DNA of 64,000 nucleotides, from the NCBI RefSeq assembly GCF_039652435.2, contig NZ_CP190246.1, positions 2,232,001 through 2,296,000 of the forward strand. The letters run 5' to 3'. A program made the position numbers and the translations under genes. Origin of the DNA: Niabella insulamsoli. GTDB taxonomy: Bacteria > Bacteroidota > Bacteroidia > Chitinophagales > Chitinophagaceae. Shown here piece by piece: positions 17,594 to 25,184 of the stretch. Below the pieces are notes generated by a model, which had not been told where the DNA came from, did no database searches, and saw only the letters and a program-made list of their open reading frames with translations. Within the stretch, counting starts at the first letter, position 1, and every line of letters starts with the position of its first letter.

Positions 17594-17827
17594 TTATATT
17601 GACATACCGGTTATGGGTTGCACCTTCTTAAGGATACTGATCACTTCTTCCCTTTTTTTATTGAGTCGGATTCCTACGCTTTCGAGTAATTCATTTTCTT
17701 TTCCTTTCTCAAATTTCAGATCTGCATCAACCAAAGCCGGATATTTTTCTTTAAGCATTTTTGATTGCCTGGTCCAATCTCCTACTATTTTAAAATCTTC
17801 ATAGTTTCCTATTTTGTCTTTATACAT
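17594..17827 (-). CDS. CsbD-like general stress protein (copy 1)
   Basis: From the internal ATG at 17827 the protein is 77 residues (MYKDKIGNYEDFKIVGDWTR). The pattern GDWTRQSKMLKEKYPALVDADLKF...GKENELLESVGIRLNKKREEV matches CsbD-family proteins, where a GxWxxxKxKLKxKYxxLTDxDL segment is followed by GKExELxxRLxxKLGKxxEEV. The family is small, hydrophilic and induced by general stress; its molecular role is unknown. A second copy lies at 20285-20506 and shares the same architecture. A longer start at 17863 exists, but the extra residues do not look family-like. Confidence 0.68.
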   Translation of the reverse strand: MYKDKIGNYEDFKIVGDWTRQSKMLKEKYPALVDADLKFEKGKENELLESVGIRLNKKREEVISILKKVQPITGMSI

Positions 17828-17863
17828 AATATTTTGTTTAAACTGAAACGGATTACAGGACAA

Positions 17864-18362
17864 ATGTCAGTCCTTTTTAAGGTATTAATATTACACATAA
17901 GTGCAATAAACTTGCAAATATCACAGGTTTTCCAGATTTTGCTTGCGCTTTAGGCCGGTAGAAGTAGCTATCCCTGTCTTATTTATAGGCAATCTTATTG
18001 CAGAGATTTTGTATGCGATCATAATTCATTTAAAAAATAGGGGCATCAATAGTATTGCTTTTGTTTTCCTGGGAAGTAGCTCTTTTCGCCTGGGCATAGA
18101 AGCCGTTATCTCTTTTTACAGATTTAAAACAGTGTACTTGAGCTAGAGCTTCATCACCATTTCTTGTGCATTCCTCATTTTTATATATCAATCTTCTTCC
18201 ACTACAACTTAAAATGTGGAAGGAATTTGAAAAGACCTTTCACTTGTAAAGATGATTATGGGGTTAAATACAGATATAAACAGTATTGGGTCGGTATGCT
18301 TCAATAAGATACCTCCCCTGTTAAATTTTTATCTTGGGTGTTAACACCCAATTATATTTTAA
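17864..18362. other. Intergenic stretch, no gene supported
   Basis: About 500 AT-rich bases between the divergent CsbD-like gene and the AraC gene. A 67-codon frame at 17943-18146 encodes hydrophobic sequence (IPVLFIGNLIAEILYAIIIH) but has no recognisable family. The stretch probably holds the promoters of both flanking genes. No clear TAnnTTTG box is seen. Confidence 0.35.
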
Positions 18363-18986
18363 ATGATTAGACAGATAATAAAAGCTACATTTGCAGCAGA
18401 AGGCATTAAGGCCGATTCAGCTCTTTTGAAATTGTATATTAAAAATATGGTTTGTATTCGTTGCAAGATGGTGCTAAAAGATGAGCTTGTTAAGTTGGGG
18501 CTGAATCATTCCCTCGTGGAATTGGGAGAGGCAGAAGTTACTGAAAATATTACACGCGAGCAACGCGATTTTTTGAAAACAGCATTATTAAAATCAGGGC
18601 TTGAACTGATGGATGATAAAAAAAGTGTGCTGATTCAAAAAATTAAGAATACTATTATCGAACTCGTTCATTGCTCTGAAGAACCTCTTGTGGTTAATCT
18701 TTCCGATTATTTAAGTGAAAAGCTACATTATAATTACACCTACCTGGCCAATCTTTTCTCTGAAGTGCAGGGAACAACAATCGAAAAGTTTTTTATTGCA
18801 CACAAAATCGAACGTGTAAAAGAGTTGCTGGTATATAATGAATTGAACCTTACCGAAATAGCTTATCTGATGCATTATAGCAGCGTGGCGCATTTATCTA
18901 ACCAGTTTAAAAAAGTAACAGGCCTTACTCCTTCCCATTTTAAGCAGCTTAAAAACAAACGGCGATCAATGCTGGACGATTTATAG
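18363..18986 (+). CDS. AraC-family transcriptional regulator with CxxC N-terminal domain
   Basis: A 207-residue regulator. Residues 22-95 form an HMA-like domain with a CIRC metal-binding-type motif (KNMVCIRCKMVLKDELVKLG, then HSLVELGEAEV). Residues about 120-205 form the two-helix-turn-helix AraC DNA-binding domain (YLSEKLHYNYTYLANLFSEV, FIAHKIERVKELLVYNELNL, MHYSSVAHLSNQFKKVTGLT). Such short regulators are common in Bacteroidota. The CxxC at the N-terminus suggests response to a metal or to redox state, but this is inference. The neighbours are stress proteins and a broken histidine kinase. Confidence 0.85.
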   Translation: MIRQIIKATFAAEGIKADSALLKLYIKNMVCIRCKMVLKDELVKLGLNHSLVELGEAEVTENITREQRDFLKTALLKSGLELMDDKKSVLIQKIKNTIIELVHCSEEPLVVNLSDYLSEKLHYNYTYLANLFSEVQGTTIEKFFIAHKIERVKELLVYNELNLTEIAYLMHYSSVAHLSNQFKKVTGLTPSHFKQLKNKRRSMLDDL

Positions 18987-19104
18987 CAGCAACCTGTTTT
19001 AGATCAGCTATGCGTAAATCTTATAATCTTTTTATAAAAAGGTGTAATAGTTAATACATTTAATAGCGCGATATTTACTTGTGATTAAATAACGCCATTA
19101 TTAT

Positions 19105-19401
19105 TTGATCTCCATTATTATGATAGCATTTTTTAGCTTTATTATAGTTCGATCTTTTCTATTTAGAAAGAATAATATTCAAATCCTGCAAAAAGCAAGA
19201 AAAAATGAAAACGCAGGGTTGTTTAGCGAAGCAATACAAGACTACGAAACGGCGCTCATTGAATTAAAAACAACGAAGTTTCACCATAGGCTGAAAAGTG
19301 AAATTGGCAATAAGATCAAACTGTTACATACAGTGCTGAACTATAACAAGAATATATGCTTTACACATAAGACTGCTTTTTATGTAATCACCGAAAAATG
19401 A
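19105..19401 (+). CDS. Small membrane-anchored TPR-like protein
   Basis: A 98-residue protein with one N-terminal membrane segment (IIMIAFFSFIIVRSFLF). It is followed by a tetratricopeptide-like helix pair (NIQILQKARKNENAGLFSEA, IQDYETALIELKTTKF) and a basic C-terminus. Similar small TPR-like proteins occur beside stress and histidine-kinase genes in this phylum, but function is unknown. It ends 12 bases before the broken histidine kinase and may once have formed an operon with it. Confidence 0.55.
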   Translation: MISIIMIAFFSFIIVRSFLFRKNNIQILQKARKNENAGLFSEAIQDYETALIELKTTKFHHRLKSEIGNKIKLLHTVLNYNKNICFTHKTAFYVITEK

Positions 19402-19413
19402 AACTATTCAAAA

Positions 19414-20105
19414 ATGGCAACAGCTTTTATCTCATTAAAGGAGGCCATCCCTGTGGTAATGAGTGAACAAAGCATTCCCGTAAAGGTTGTGTCTGCACTG
19501 GTACATGAAATTCGTAATCCATTGACTGATATCACTCTGTCAACCCATATTTTAAAGACCGGCATTTCTGATAATCGGCTGACTACTTTCCTGGATATCA
19601 TAACCAGGGGCTCAGAAAGAATGACGACCTGTTAAAAAAATACTGAATTTAGGAACGGCGAATAAAGCAACAGAACAGGATAATACGGTGCATCAAATAT
19701 TAGATGAAGTGTTGGAAATTACAGCCGACAGCCTTTTACACAGGCAGGTTAAGGTAAATAAGAACTATGCTAGGCAGAATTGTACAATTGCATTTAACAT
19801 ATCTCAAATGCGTATTGCTATTACCAATATTGTCATCAACGCAATTAATGCGATGGCTGCCGGAAAGGGAGAATTAACACTTATCACAAAAGCGATCGAT
19901 CAGGGCTATGTGTTACAGATCGAAGATAATGGGTGCGGTGTTTCGAAAGATGAACTGAAAAATATTTTCAGGCCGCTTTTTAAAAAAAAGGCCGGAAGGC
20001 CTTGGATTAGGGTTGGCAGTAATACACGATATCCTTATTTCCAATCACGGAAATGTAACCGTAGAGTCAGAACCTCAAAAAGGAAACCAGTTTTTATTGT
20101 TATTT
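19414..20105 (+). pseudogene. Soluble sensor histidine kinase, frameshifted
   Basis: Three joined frames restore a small kinase. The first contains the HisKA H-box (VSALVHEIRNPLTDITLSTH) and stops at 19635. A one-base shift near 19625 gives NDLLKKILNLGTANKATEQD and the HATPase domain with N-box ITNIVINAINAMAAGKGELT and G1-box IEDNGCGVS. A second one-base shift near 20000 gives GLGLGLAVIHDILISNHGNV and the G2-box ending. There is no membrane or PAS domain upstream, so the protein would have been a soluble kinase of about 230 residues. The breaks remove the ATP lid and C-terminus, so it should be inactive. Confidence 0.78.
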
Positions 20106-20284
20106 AAAAATCCTTTTTACACTTTTCCCGCAATCCTGGATTGATTATGATTTTAATATATACGCCCGGATGCGGGATATATGTGTGAATGATGTAACTA
20201 TTTAGAACAAGCGTGTAATAACTAACCATGTAAATAGCTGCACCTTTGGTTTGTGAAAATTCTTTCACAAAGAAAATTTTTAAA

Positions 20285-20506
20285 ATGAATACAACAAACG
20301 ACAAAGCTGGAAAAAGCTTTAAAATCACCGGCGATTGGTCTGTACAATCTAAAAATCTCAAAAATAAATTTCCTCAGCTCACAACAGAAGATCTTAAGTA
20401 TACAACAGGGCAGGAAACAGAGCTGGTTAAAAGGGTTTCAGCAAGACTAGATAAAAAACCAGAGGAAGTAATAGGTATTATTGCAAAGGGAAACCTGACT
20501 AAATAA
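20285..20506 (+). CDS. CsbD-like general stress protein (copy 2)
   Basis: From the ATG at 20285 the protein is 73 residues (MNTTNDKAGKSFKITGDWSV). It has the CsbD pattern GDWSVQSKNLKNKFPQLTTE and GQETELVKRVSARLDKKPEE, and aligns along its length with the copy at 17594-17827 (both share the order GDW-QSK-LK-KFP/KYP-DLK-G-E-EL). It is followed by a strong hairpin terminator at 20576-20609. Two divergent copies 2.5 kb apart around an AraC regulator suggest an old local duplication. Molecular function is unknown for the family. Confidence 0.7.
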   Translation: MNTTNDKAGKSFKITGDWSVQSKNLKNKFPQLTTEDLKYTTGQETELVKRVSARLDKKPEEVIGIIAKGNLTK

Positions 20507-20575
20507 GTAGACCCTTCTATGGAATACTATGAACAATAAATCGACAATTATTGTAGCGTGTTGAGACACGTGCCA

Positions 20576-20609
20576 TAGAAAAGGCAGAGATGAAAGCCTG
20601 CCTTTTCTA
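20576..20609 (+). terminator. Strong stem-loop terminator after CsbD-like gene
   Basis: TAGAAAAGGCAG at 20576-20587 pairs perfectly with CTGCCTTTTCTA at 20598-20609 around a 10-base loop. The U-rich 3' arm fits a Rho-independent terminator. It lies 70 bases past the CsbD-like stop and could act in both directions. Confidence 0.7.
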
Positions 20610-20715
20610 TTAAAACATATGACCGAACGGCAGCAGCAAATCCCTGATCAACTATTAAACCAACAATCATATATTTTAAATGAACGATCACCAATTTGTC
20701 TAACTTAGACCTGTC

Positions 20716-21178
20716 CTAAAAATGATAAGGCTTCACTTCAAAATCCACATCACCACAAAAATGTACAATGATGTCCATTTCTGCCAAGACTGCCGCTTTT
20801 ATGCGGCAGCATTTTTGTGCTGATAGCTCGCCATGAGCGTATACAACGTGGATATGATTGGCCTTATGGCGTGCCATCATCTAGTTACGAGAGACGCCAT
20901 CCAGCGTAGCGTGCATAATGGGCCACTCGGGGTTAGTAAGATTCCATCTACGCTGAGTTTCTTCTTTCGACAGCACTACAGCCTTTCCGGTTCCTAAATC
21001 GCAATGCAATTCATCGTCTTTGACGTAGATTCTACTCCAGACTATATTTCCGGGCTTGCTAATACCTCTTAAAGTACCGCTCCCTTCTTAAAAAACCTTG
21101 CTGGTTGGCGCGCACTCTCGGCACTTTTGTATCCTTCATCAAAAACTTTCCCCCAGGAGAAACTTTCATTGATTTCAA
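20716..21178 (-). pseudogene. Fucose-isomerase-like gene, C-terminal remnant
   Basis: On the minus strand the frame reads KPGNIVWSRIYVKDDELHCD, LGTGKAVVLSKEETQRRWNL, NPEWPIMHATLDGVSRN, then a TAG at 20881-20883 where homologues would have glutamine, then MMARHKANHIHVVYAHGELS and ends VHFCGDVDFEVKPYHF. The WPxMHAxLxGVSRxQMMARHKANHIxV block is the C-terminus of bacterial fucose-isomerase-like sugar isomerases. A further shift or stop lies near 21100, and no N-terminal domain exists upstream. The fragment is dead. The assignment rests on remembered family motifs and could be a related sugar isomerase. Confidence 0.55.
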
Positions 21179-21372
21179 AGTATTTTCGGCTTTCTAAAAT
21201 TATTGTTGTAACTTTGTCAACTGTTAAGGACACTTAACAAACCTCTTTCAAAGTTCGTTGCAGAATTGCAATTAGTATTTATCTTGCGTTAAAGCACATA
21301 TTTCCCTGATACTTCCTCTCTTGTAATAAGTTGCCGCTTTATTAGATTTCGATCGAGTAACCTTAAGCGTAT

Positions 21373-22512
21373 TTGCTTAGCGTGCCTTATTATCATTCAA
21401 AAAAATTCAACGTTATAAAAAAGCTATCATTCAAAAAATCTACAAATGCAGATTTTTCTACTACTTTAAAATACCGGGTGGCCGTTTATCTAAACGCAAC
21501 GGGAAAAGATCGTTTCGGCAACCGCGCGATGTTGTTAAAGACAACCGTGATGCTATCCTTATACTTTATTCCCCTTGTCATTATCAGCTTTTGCTCGATA
21601 AGCCAAATATGGCAATTATTCGTCCTGTTTTTAATAAGTGGATTTGGGATGGCAGGTGTAGGTATGGGCGTTATGCATGACGCTCTGCATGGAACTTATT
21701 CTAAAAATAAATCACTAAATAAATGGATGGGTTATACCATGAATCTTATCGGCGCAAGCGATGAAATATGGAAATTACAGCACAACGTATTACACCATAG
21801 CTTTACCAATATTGAAGAGCATGATGACGATATTAATGCTCCGTTCTTCTTGCGTTTTTCACCGCATGCTAAAAAAAATCGGCTCCATTCATATCAACAT
21901 TATTATGTTTGGCTATTCTATGGCCTTTCCACAATTTCCTGGATTACTTCAAAAGATTTTGTTCGGCTCAATCGCTATACAAAGCTAGGATTGGTCAAGA
22001 GTAAAAGCGAGTATCGCCGGATCTTATTTAAAATTATTTTCTGGAAAGTTTTCTATTTTTCATATGTTCTAATTTTACCACTGCTGCTTACAAGCTTTAA
22101 TGCCTGGTTAATTATAATAGCGTTTTTGAGTATGCATTTCATAACCGGCTTTTGTTTATCTGTAGTGTTTCAAACAGCGCATGTAATGCCAGAGACTTCT
22201 TATCCGATACCTGACGGTTCGGGAAAGCTTAAGGATGAGCGATTAGTTCATCAATTAGCAACCACATGTAATTTCGCTCCTCGTAATAAAGTATTCTCAT
22301 GGTTAATTGGGGGGTTGAATTTCCAAATTGAACATCATCTGTTTCCACATATTTGTCATATACATTATAAAAACCTTGCGCCAATTGTCAAACAAACCAC
22401 TGAAGAGTTTGGAATTCCTTATCACAGCTATTCCTCTTTCTTTTCTGCTTTAAAGAGTCATGCCCAAATGTTACGGAAACTAGGGTCAACGTCCCTCCAA
22501 AGTACAACTTAA
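21373..22512 (+). CDS. Membrane fatty-acid desaturase (acyl-lipid/acyl-CoA type)
   Basis: A protein of about 379 residues with four membrane segments and the three histidine boxes of membrane di-iron desaturases: HDALHG near residue 102, HNVLHH near 136 with SFTNIEEHDDDI following, and QIEHHLFP near 318. It inserts double bonds into membrane fatty acids, which raises fluidity. The first in-frame start is TTG at 21373, with a GTG at 21382; no ATG lies upstream of the conserved region, so the start is uncertain. Position just before a DEAD-box helicase and a cold-shock gene suggests a cold-adaptation role. Confidence 0.88.
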   Translation: MLSVPYYHSKKFNVIKKLSFKKSTNADFSTTLKYRVAVYLNATGKDRFGNRAMLLKTTVMLSLYFIPLVIISFCSISQIWQLFVLFLISGFGMAGVGMGVMHDALHGTYSKNKSLNKWMGYTMNLIGASDEIWKLQHNVLHHSFTNIEEHDDDINAPFFLRFSPHAKKNRLHSYQHYYVWLFYGLSTISWITSKDFVRLNRYTKLGLVKSKSEYRRILFKIIFWKVFYFSYVLILPLLLTSFNAWLIIIAFLSMHFITGFCLSVVFQTAHVMPETSYPIPDGSGKLKDERLVHQLATTCNFAPRNKVFSWLIGGLNFQIEHHLFPHICHIHYKNLAPIVKQTTEEFGIPYHSYSSFFSALKSHAQMLRKLGSTSLQSTT

Positions 22513-22665
22513 TTATAAAATCTAATAAAAACAGGAGTGCTAACTAATTATTCTGCTGTTAGAATATTAAAGTAATCACAAACAATCCATTCTATAAAAA
22601 AAGCGGTAGGGCTGAGCATAATTGAAGCTTCGCGACTGACCCGTAATAAAATCTAAATATCACTC
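22513..22665 (+). other. Leader region before helicase/cold-shock genes
   Basis: The 153 bases between the desaturase stop and the helicase start hold no gene. Cold-induced RNA-helicase mRNAs often carry long structured leaders, and this could be one, but no specific structure is obvious by eye. Confidence 0.3.
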
Positions 22666-23832
22666 ATGACCTATAGTCAACAAAATAAAAAGCCTTCATG
22701 GCAAAAGCAAACAATGAACAAAAAACTAAAAGCGATAGACCCCTCCTTACTTCCTGTTCGCTCCGAAATAGCAAGATCAACATGTTTCGAACCAACTTTG
22801 GCATTTGCTTACATGCCCCTTCACCCCTTTCTAAAAAAGTCTGTGTATAAAAAAGGTTACATTATGCCCACAGAAGTACAAGAGCGTTGTATACCTGCAA
22901 TTCTTGAAGGCGCAGACATTATCGGAATTGCTTCTACGGGTACAGGCAAGACCGCTGCGTTTCTAATCCCTTTTGTACAGCAACTGTTGCGTAATAAAAA
23001 TCATTCAGGATTGGTGGTTGTTCCAACGAGAGAATTGGCGCAGCAAATTTTTGAAGAATTTAAATCCTTAACGGCAGGCATGAACTTTAGAGCTGTTTGC
23101 TTTATAGGAGGTACTCCTATCAGTTCCGACATTTCCCAAACCTCTCTAACAAATCACTTGATTATTTCTACACCTGGAAGACTGTTAGATCTTGTACGTA
23201 GAGAGGCCATTCATTTAGATACGGTGAAGGTCTTAATACTAGACGAGTTTGACCGCATGTTGGATATGGGCTTTATTAATGATGTAAAAGCTATTATTTC
23301 ATACACCGCATTGCGAAAACAAACGTTATTATTCTCAGCTACCATCAAAGCTTCTCAGAAAAAGCTAATTGATACAATAACCAATAATCCAGCAATCATC
23401 GATGTTAGTAGTGGGCATTGGGCCAGCGCGTCGGTGGAGCAAAATATGCTTGAAGTGGGCCCTCATGAAGACAAGTTAGAAGTGCTTTTTAACTTGTTAA
23501 GTAAAGACAACTTCAAAAAGGTAATGCTATTTGCGGAAACAAAGAGAATAGTAGATAAAGTCAATAAGCAACTCGTACGAAAAGGCATAAAATCAAATGC
23601 CATACATGGGAATAAATCACAAAATTATCGCACGAAGGCTATTGAGGAATTTAAAGCCGGACATACGCGTGTATTGATTGCTACAGATGTTGCATCCAGA
23701 GGCCTTGATGTGCAAAATGTCACGCATGTGATCAACTACCAACTTCCTCAAAACATCGAGGCTTATATACATCGCATAGGACGAACGGGCAGGGCTGGGA
23801 AAAAAGGCATAGCCTACACATTTATAAATTAA
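22666..23832 (+). CDS. DEAD-box ATP-dependent RNA helicase
   Basis: A 388-residue helicase core. The Q-motif region (MPTEVQERCIPAILEGADII) precedes motif I ASTGTGKT near residue 88, Ia PTRELAQQ, Ib TPGR, motif II DEFD near 193 in place of DEAD, motif III SAT, and motif VI HRIGRTGRAGKKG near 368. The protein ends soon after motif VI, so it lacks the basic C-terminal tail of RhlE/CsdA proteins. Aspartate in the fourth position keeps the chemistry, while phenylalanine for alanine is unusual. It lies 11 bases before a cold-shock gene, and the two are surely co-transcribed. It likely unwinds mRNA or assists ribosome assembly in the cold. Confidence 0.93.
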   Translation: MTYSQQNKKPSWQKQTMNKKLKAIDPSLLPVRSEIARSTCFEPTLAFAYMPLHPFLKKSVYKKGYIMPTEVQERCIPAILEGADIIGIASTGTGKTAAFLIPFVQQLLRNKNHSGLVVVPTRELAQQIFEEFKSLTAGMNFRAVCFIGGTPISSDISQTSLTNHLIISTPGRLLDLVRREAIHLDTVKVLILDEFDRMLDMGFINDVKAIISYTALRKQTLLFSATIKASQKKLIDTITNNPAIIDVSSGHWASASVEQNMLEVGPHEDKLEVLFNLLSKDNFKKVMLFAETKRIVDKVNKQLVRKGIKSNAIHGNKSQNYRTKAIEEFKAGHTRVLIATDVASRGLDVQNVTHVINYQLPQNIEAYIHRIGRTGRAGKKGIAYTFIN

Positions 23833-23843
23833 AAATTACAAAT

Positions 23844-24038
23844 ATGAAACAAGGAACAGTGAAATTTTTTAATCACGAAAAAGGTTTTGGATTTATTAGT
23901 CCTCACGAAGGAAGCGGAGATATTTTTGTACATAAAACCGGCCTTATCGATCAGATTAATACCAGCGATAAAGTAACCTACTCAACACGGGATACCACCA
24001 GAGGAATTGAGGCATTTGAAGTAAAGCAGGCTCGTTAA
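23844..24038 (+). CDS. Cold-shock protein (CspA family)
   Basis: A 64-residue single cold-shock domain. RNP1 is visible as KGFGFI and RNP2 as DIFVHKT, the nucleic-acid-binding strands. The start TVKFFNHEKGFGFISPHEGS is canonical. The protein binds single-stranded RNA/DNA and prevents mRNA secondary structure. It follows the helicase by 11 bases, and a clear terminator lies 62 bases after the stop, so helicase and cold-shock protein form a closed transcription unit. Confidence 0.95.
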   Translation: MKQGTVKFFNHEKGFGFISPHEGSGDIFVHKTGLIDQINTSDKVTYSTRDTTRGIEAFEVKQAR

Positions 24039-24100
24039 ATATTAGCTATTTCCGTTAGGAAATATGCTTCGATCTCGAATCAATTGCCATTTTAAGAAAC

Positions 24101-24130
24101 AAAGGCCATCGAATTATGATGGCCTTTTTT
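24101..24130 (+). terminator. Rho-independent terminator of helicase-csp unit
   Basis: AAAGGCCATC at 24101-24110 pairs with GATGGCCTTT at 24118-24127 around a 7-base loop and is followed by TTT. The stem is perfect. Confidence 0.85.
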
Positions 24131-24443
24131 CTAACTAAGTTTATTTTATGAATATGAATAGATCCTAATCCGAAACATAAGCTTTCAGATTAAGTCTTTA
24201 CTTATAAAAATTATAGATATTTTTCATCAAAAGTTTGACGGCTGGGCTGTTCTTTAAACGATTCTAGTAAAGAATCAAATTATTGGGCATTCTCCATATC
24301 TGGTTTTTCAAATGTCTTAAAAATTTTAAACTCAGAACCCGCATTTTTTGAGGCAAGCTATTTTTTATCTTATAATTAGTAAATAAAGGCCCTACAGCTG
24401 ATACTCGAGCTTTTTTTACCGCTTCACATCATAACTGAAAAAA
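24131..24443. other. Intergenic stretch with possible decayed minus-strand frame
   Basis: The minus strand shows broken coding-like pieces (NAGSEFKIFKTFEKPDMENA, stop, then FDSLLESFKEQPSRQTFDEK). They may be remains of a short hypothetical gene. Nothing intact is supported. Confidence 0.3.
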
Positions 24444-24659
24444 TCAAAAAACAGCGCTTTCATCATTATTTGACACCTTTTTAAAACCCGTGACAAAATA
24501 GCACGCCATCCCACTCCTTAATTCTCTGTACCAATCCCACTCTTTTAAATCGATTGTACTTCCGGTAACGGCATAATTGTTTAGAAGGGCTATCGCATCG
24601 CCAGTAAACCAAACATTGTTACACAGGACTTCCTTATCAACACCGAGTATTTTAATCAT
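24444..24659 (-). CDS. Hypothetical small protein
   Basis: A 71-residue protein, MIKILGVDKEVLCNNVWFTG then DAIALLNNYAVTGSTIDLKE. Composition is balanced and protein-like, with no signal peptide or membrane segment. I do not recognise it. The AT-rich upstream sequence could hold a promoter. It may be a real small gene of the accessory region. Confidence 0.4.
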   Translation of the reverse strand: MIKILGVDKEVLCNNVWFTGDAIALLNNYAVTGSTIDLKEWDWYRELRSGMACYFVTGFKKVSNNDESAVF

Positions 24660-25050
24660 TTTAATATAAATTTAAAATTAAGTAAGACATGCATGTTAGT
24701 AGTGCCCTGTCTAAAACAATAGCCACACTTCTAACTTGAATACGATTGAAAGGAAATTATCTTTTGGGCGAAGAAAAAAGAATGGAGCATACTAGCCCAG
24801 AAAACGTTTTGCTACACTTGTATTTTACTAAAGGTACACTTTTTTAATCGCAATCATCACTATTATTATTTAGGAAAAAATCAATTAGCACTTCAGATTC
24901 ATTAGAGTTACAAAGCTGCTGTAAATGGTCGAAATATTGGTTAGGCAGAAAGTGAAAGCGGCCTACAAAACAAGAAGTCGAGCCATTACCATTTACCTGT
25001 GTGACGTGCCGTAGGGCAGACTTGAATTCACCCGAAAACGAAAGGCAAGT

Positions 25051-25066
25051 GTGTCAGATTTGTGTC
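25051..25066. repeat. GTGTCAGATTTGTGTC motif, right copy
   Basis: It matches 15 of 16 bases with 11264-11279 and lies 24 bases inside the tRNA-3'-like fragment at 25006-25026, in the same relative order as the left copy. It is listed as a possible end signature of an integrated element. Confidence 0.35.
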
Positions 25067-25111
25067 GCAATTTTGTAGAACGCGAAATTACCGTTACGCC
25101 ATTCAAAGAAA

Positions 25112-25167
25112 GAAAAATAGGGAGATTTAAAACAATCTATCTTTATGACGTGACTGTTTAAACTCCC
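25112..25167 (-). terminator. Hairpin terminator of pckA
   Basis: On the minus strand GGGAGTTTAAACA (25167-25155) pairs with TGTTTTAAATCTCCC (25134-25120), with small bulges, and is followed by CTATTTTTCTTTC. It begins 18 bases after the pckA stop. Confidence 0.6.
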
Positions 25168-25184
25168 TATATCTTCAATCAAAT

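Larger units (their letters stand above)
24660..25184. other. Intergenic stretch with start-less minus-strand frame and tRNA-like fragment
   Basis: From 25053 down to the stop at 24844-24846 the minus strand is open for about 69 codons and reads like protein (FSGEFKSALRHVTQVNGNGS, FHFLPNQYFDHLQQLCNSNE), but it has no usable start codon. At 25006-25026 the minus strand also resembles a tRNA 3' end (TTCAAGTCTGCCCTACGGCAC). These two readings compete and neither is proven. The pckA terminator lies at the right end. Confidence 0.35.

Noticed and set aside
17943..18146. 67-codon hydrophobic frame as a membrane protein gene
   Set aside because: Composition follows local AT-richness, there is no recognised family, and it lies in a divergent promoter region.
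11491..20105. Frameshifts explained as sequencing error
   Set aside because: Some lie in short homopolymers, so error cannot be excluded. However, they cluster with a truncation, an in-frame stop and an IS insertion in one segment, while long genes elsewhere in the window are free of them.
24990..25100. Complete minus-strand tRNA gene
   Set aside because: The 3' half looks tRNA-like, but no matching 5' acceptor GCCGTAG lies 70-90 bases upstream and the T-stem fails to pair.
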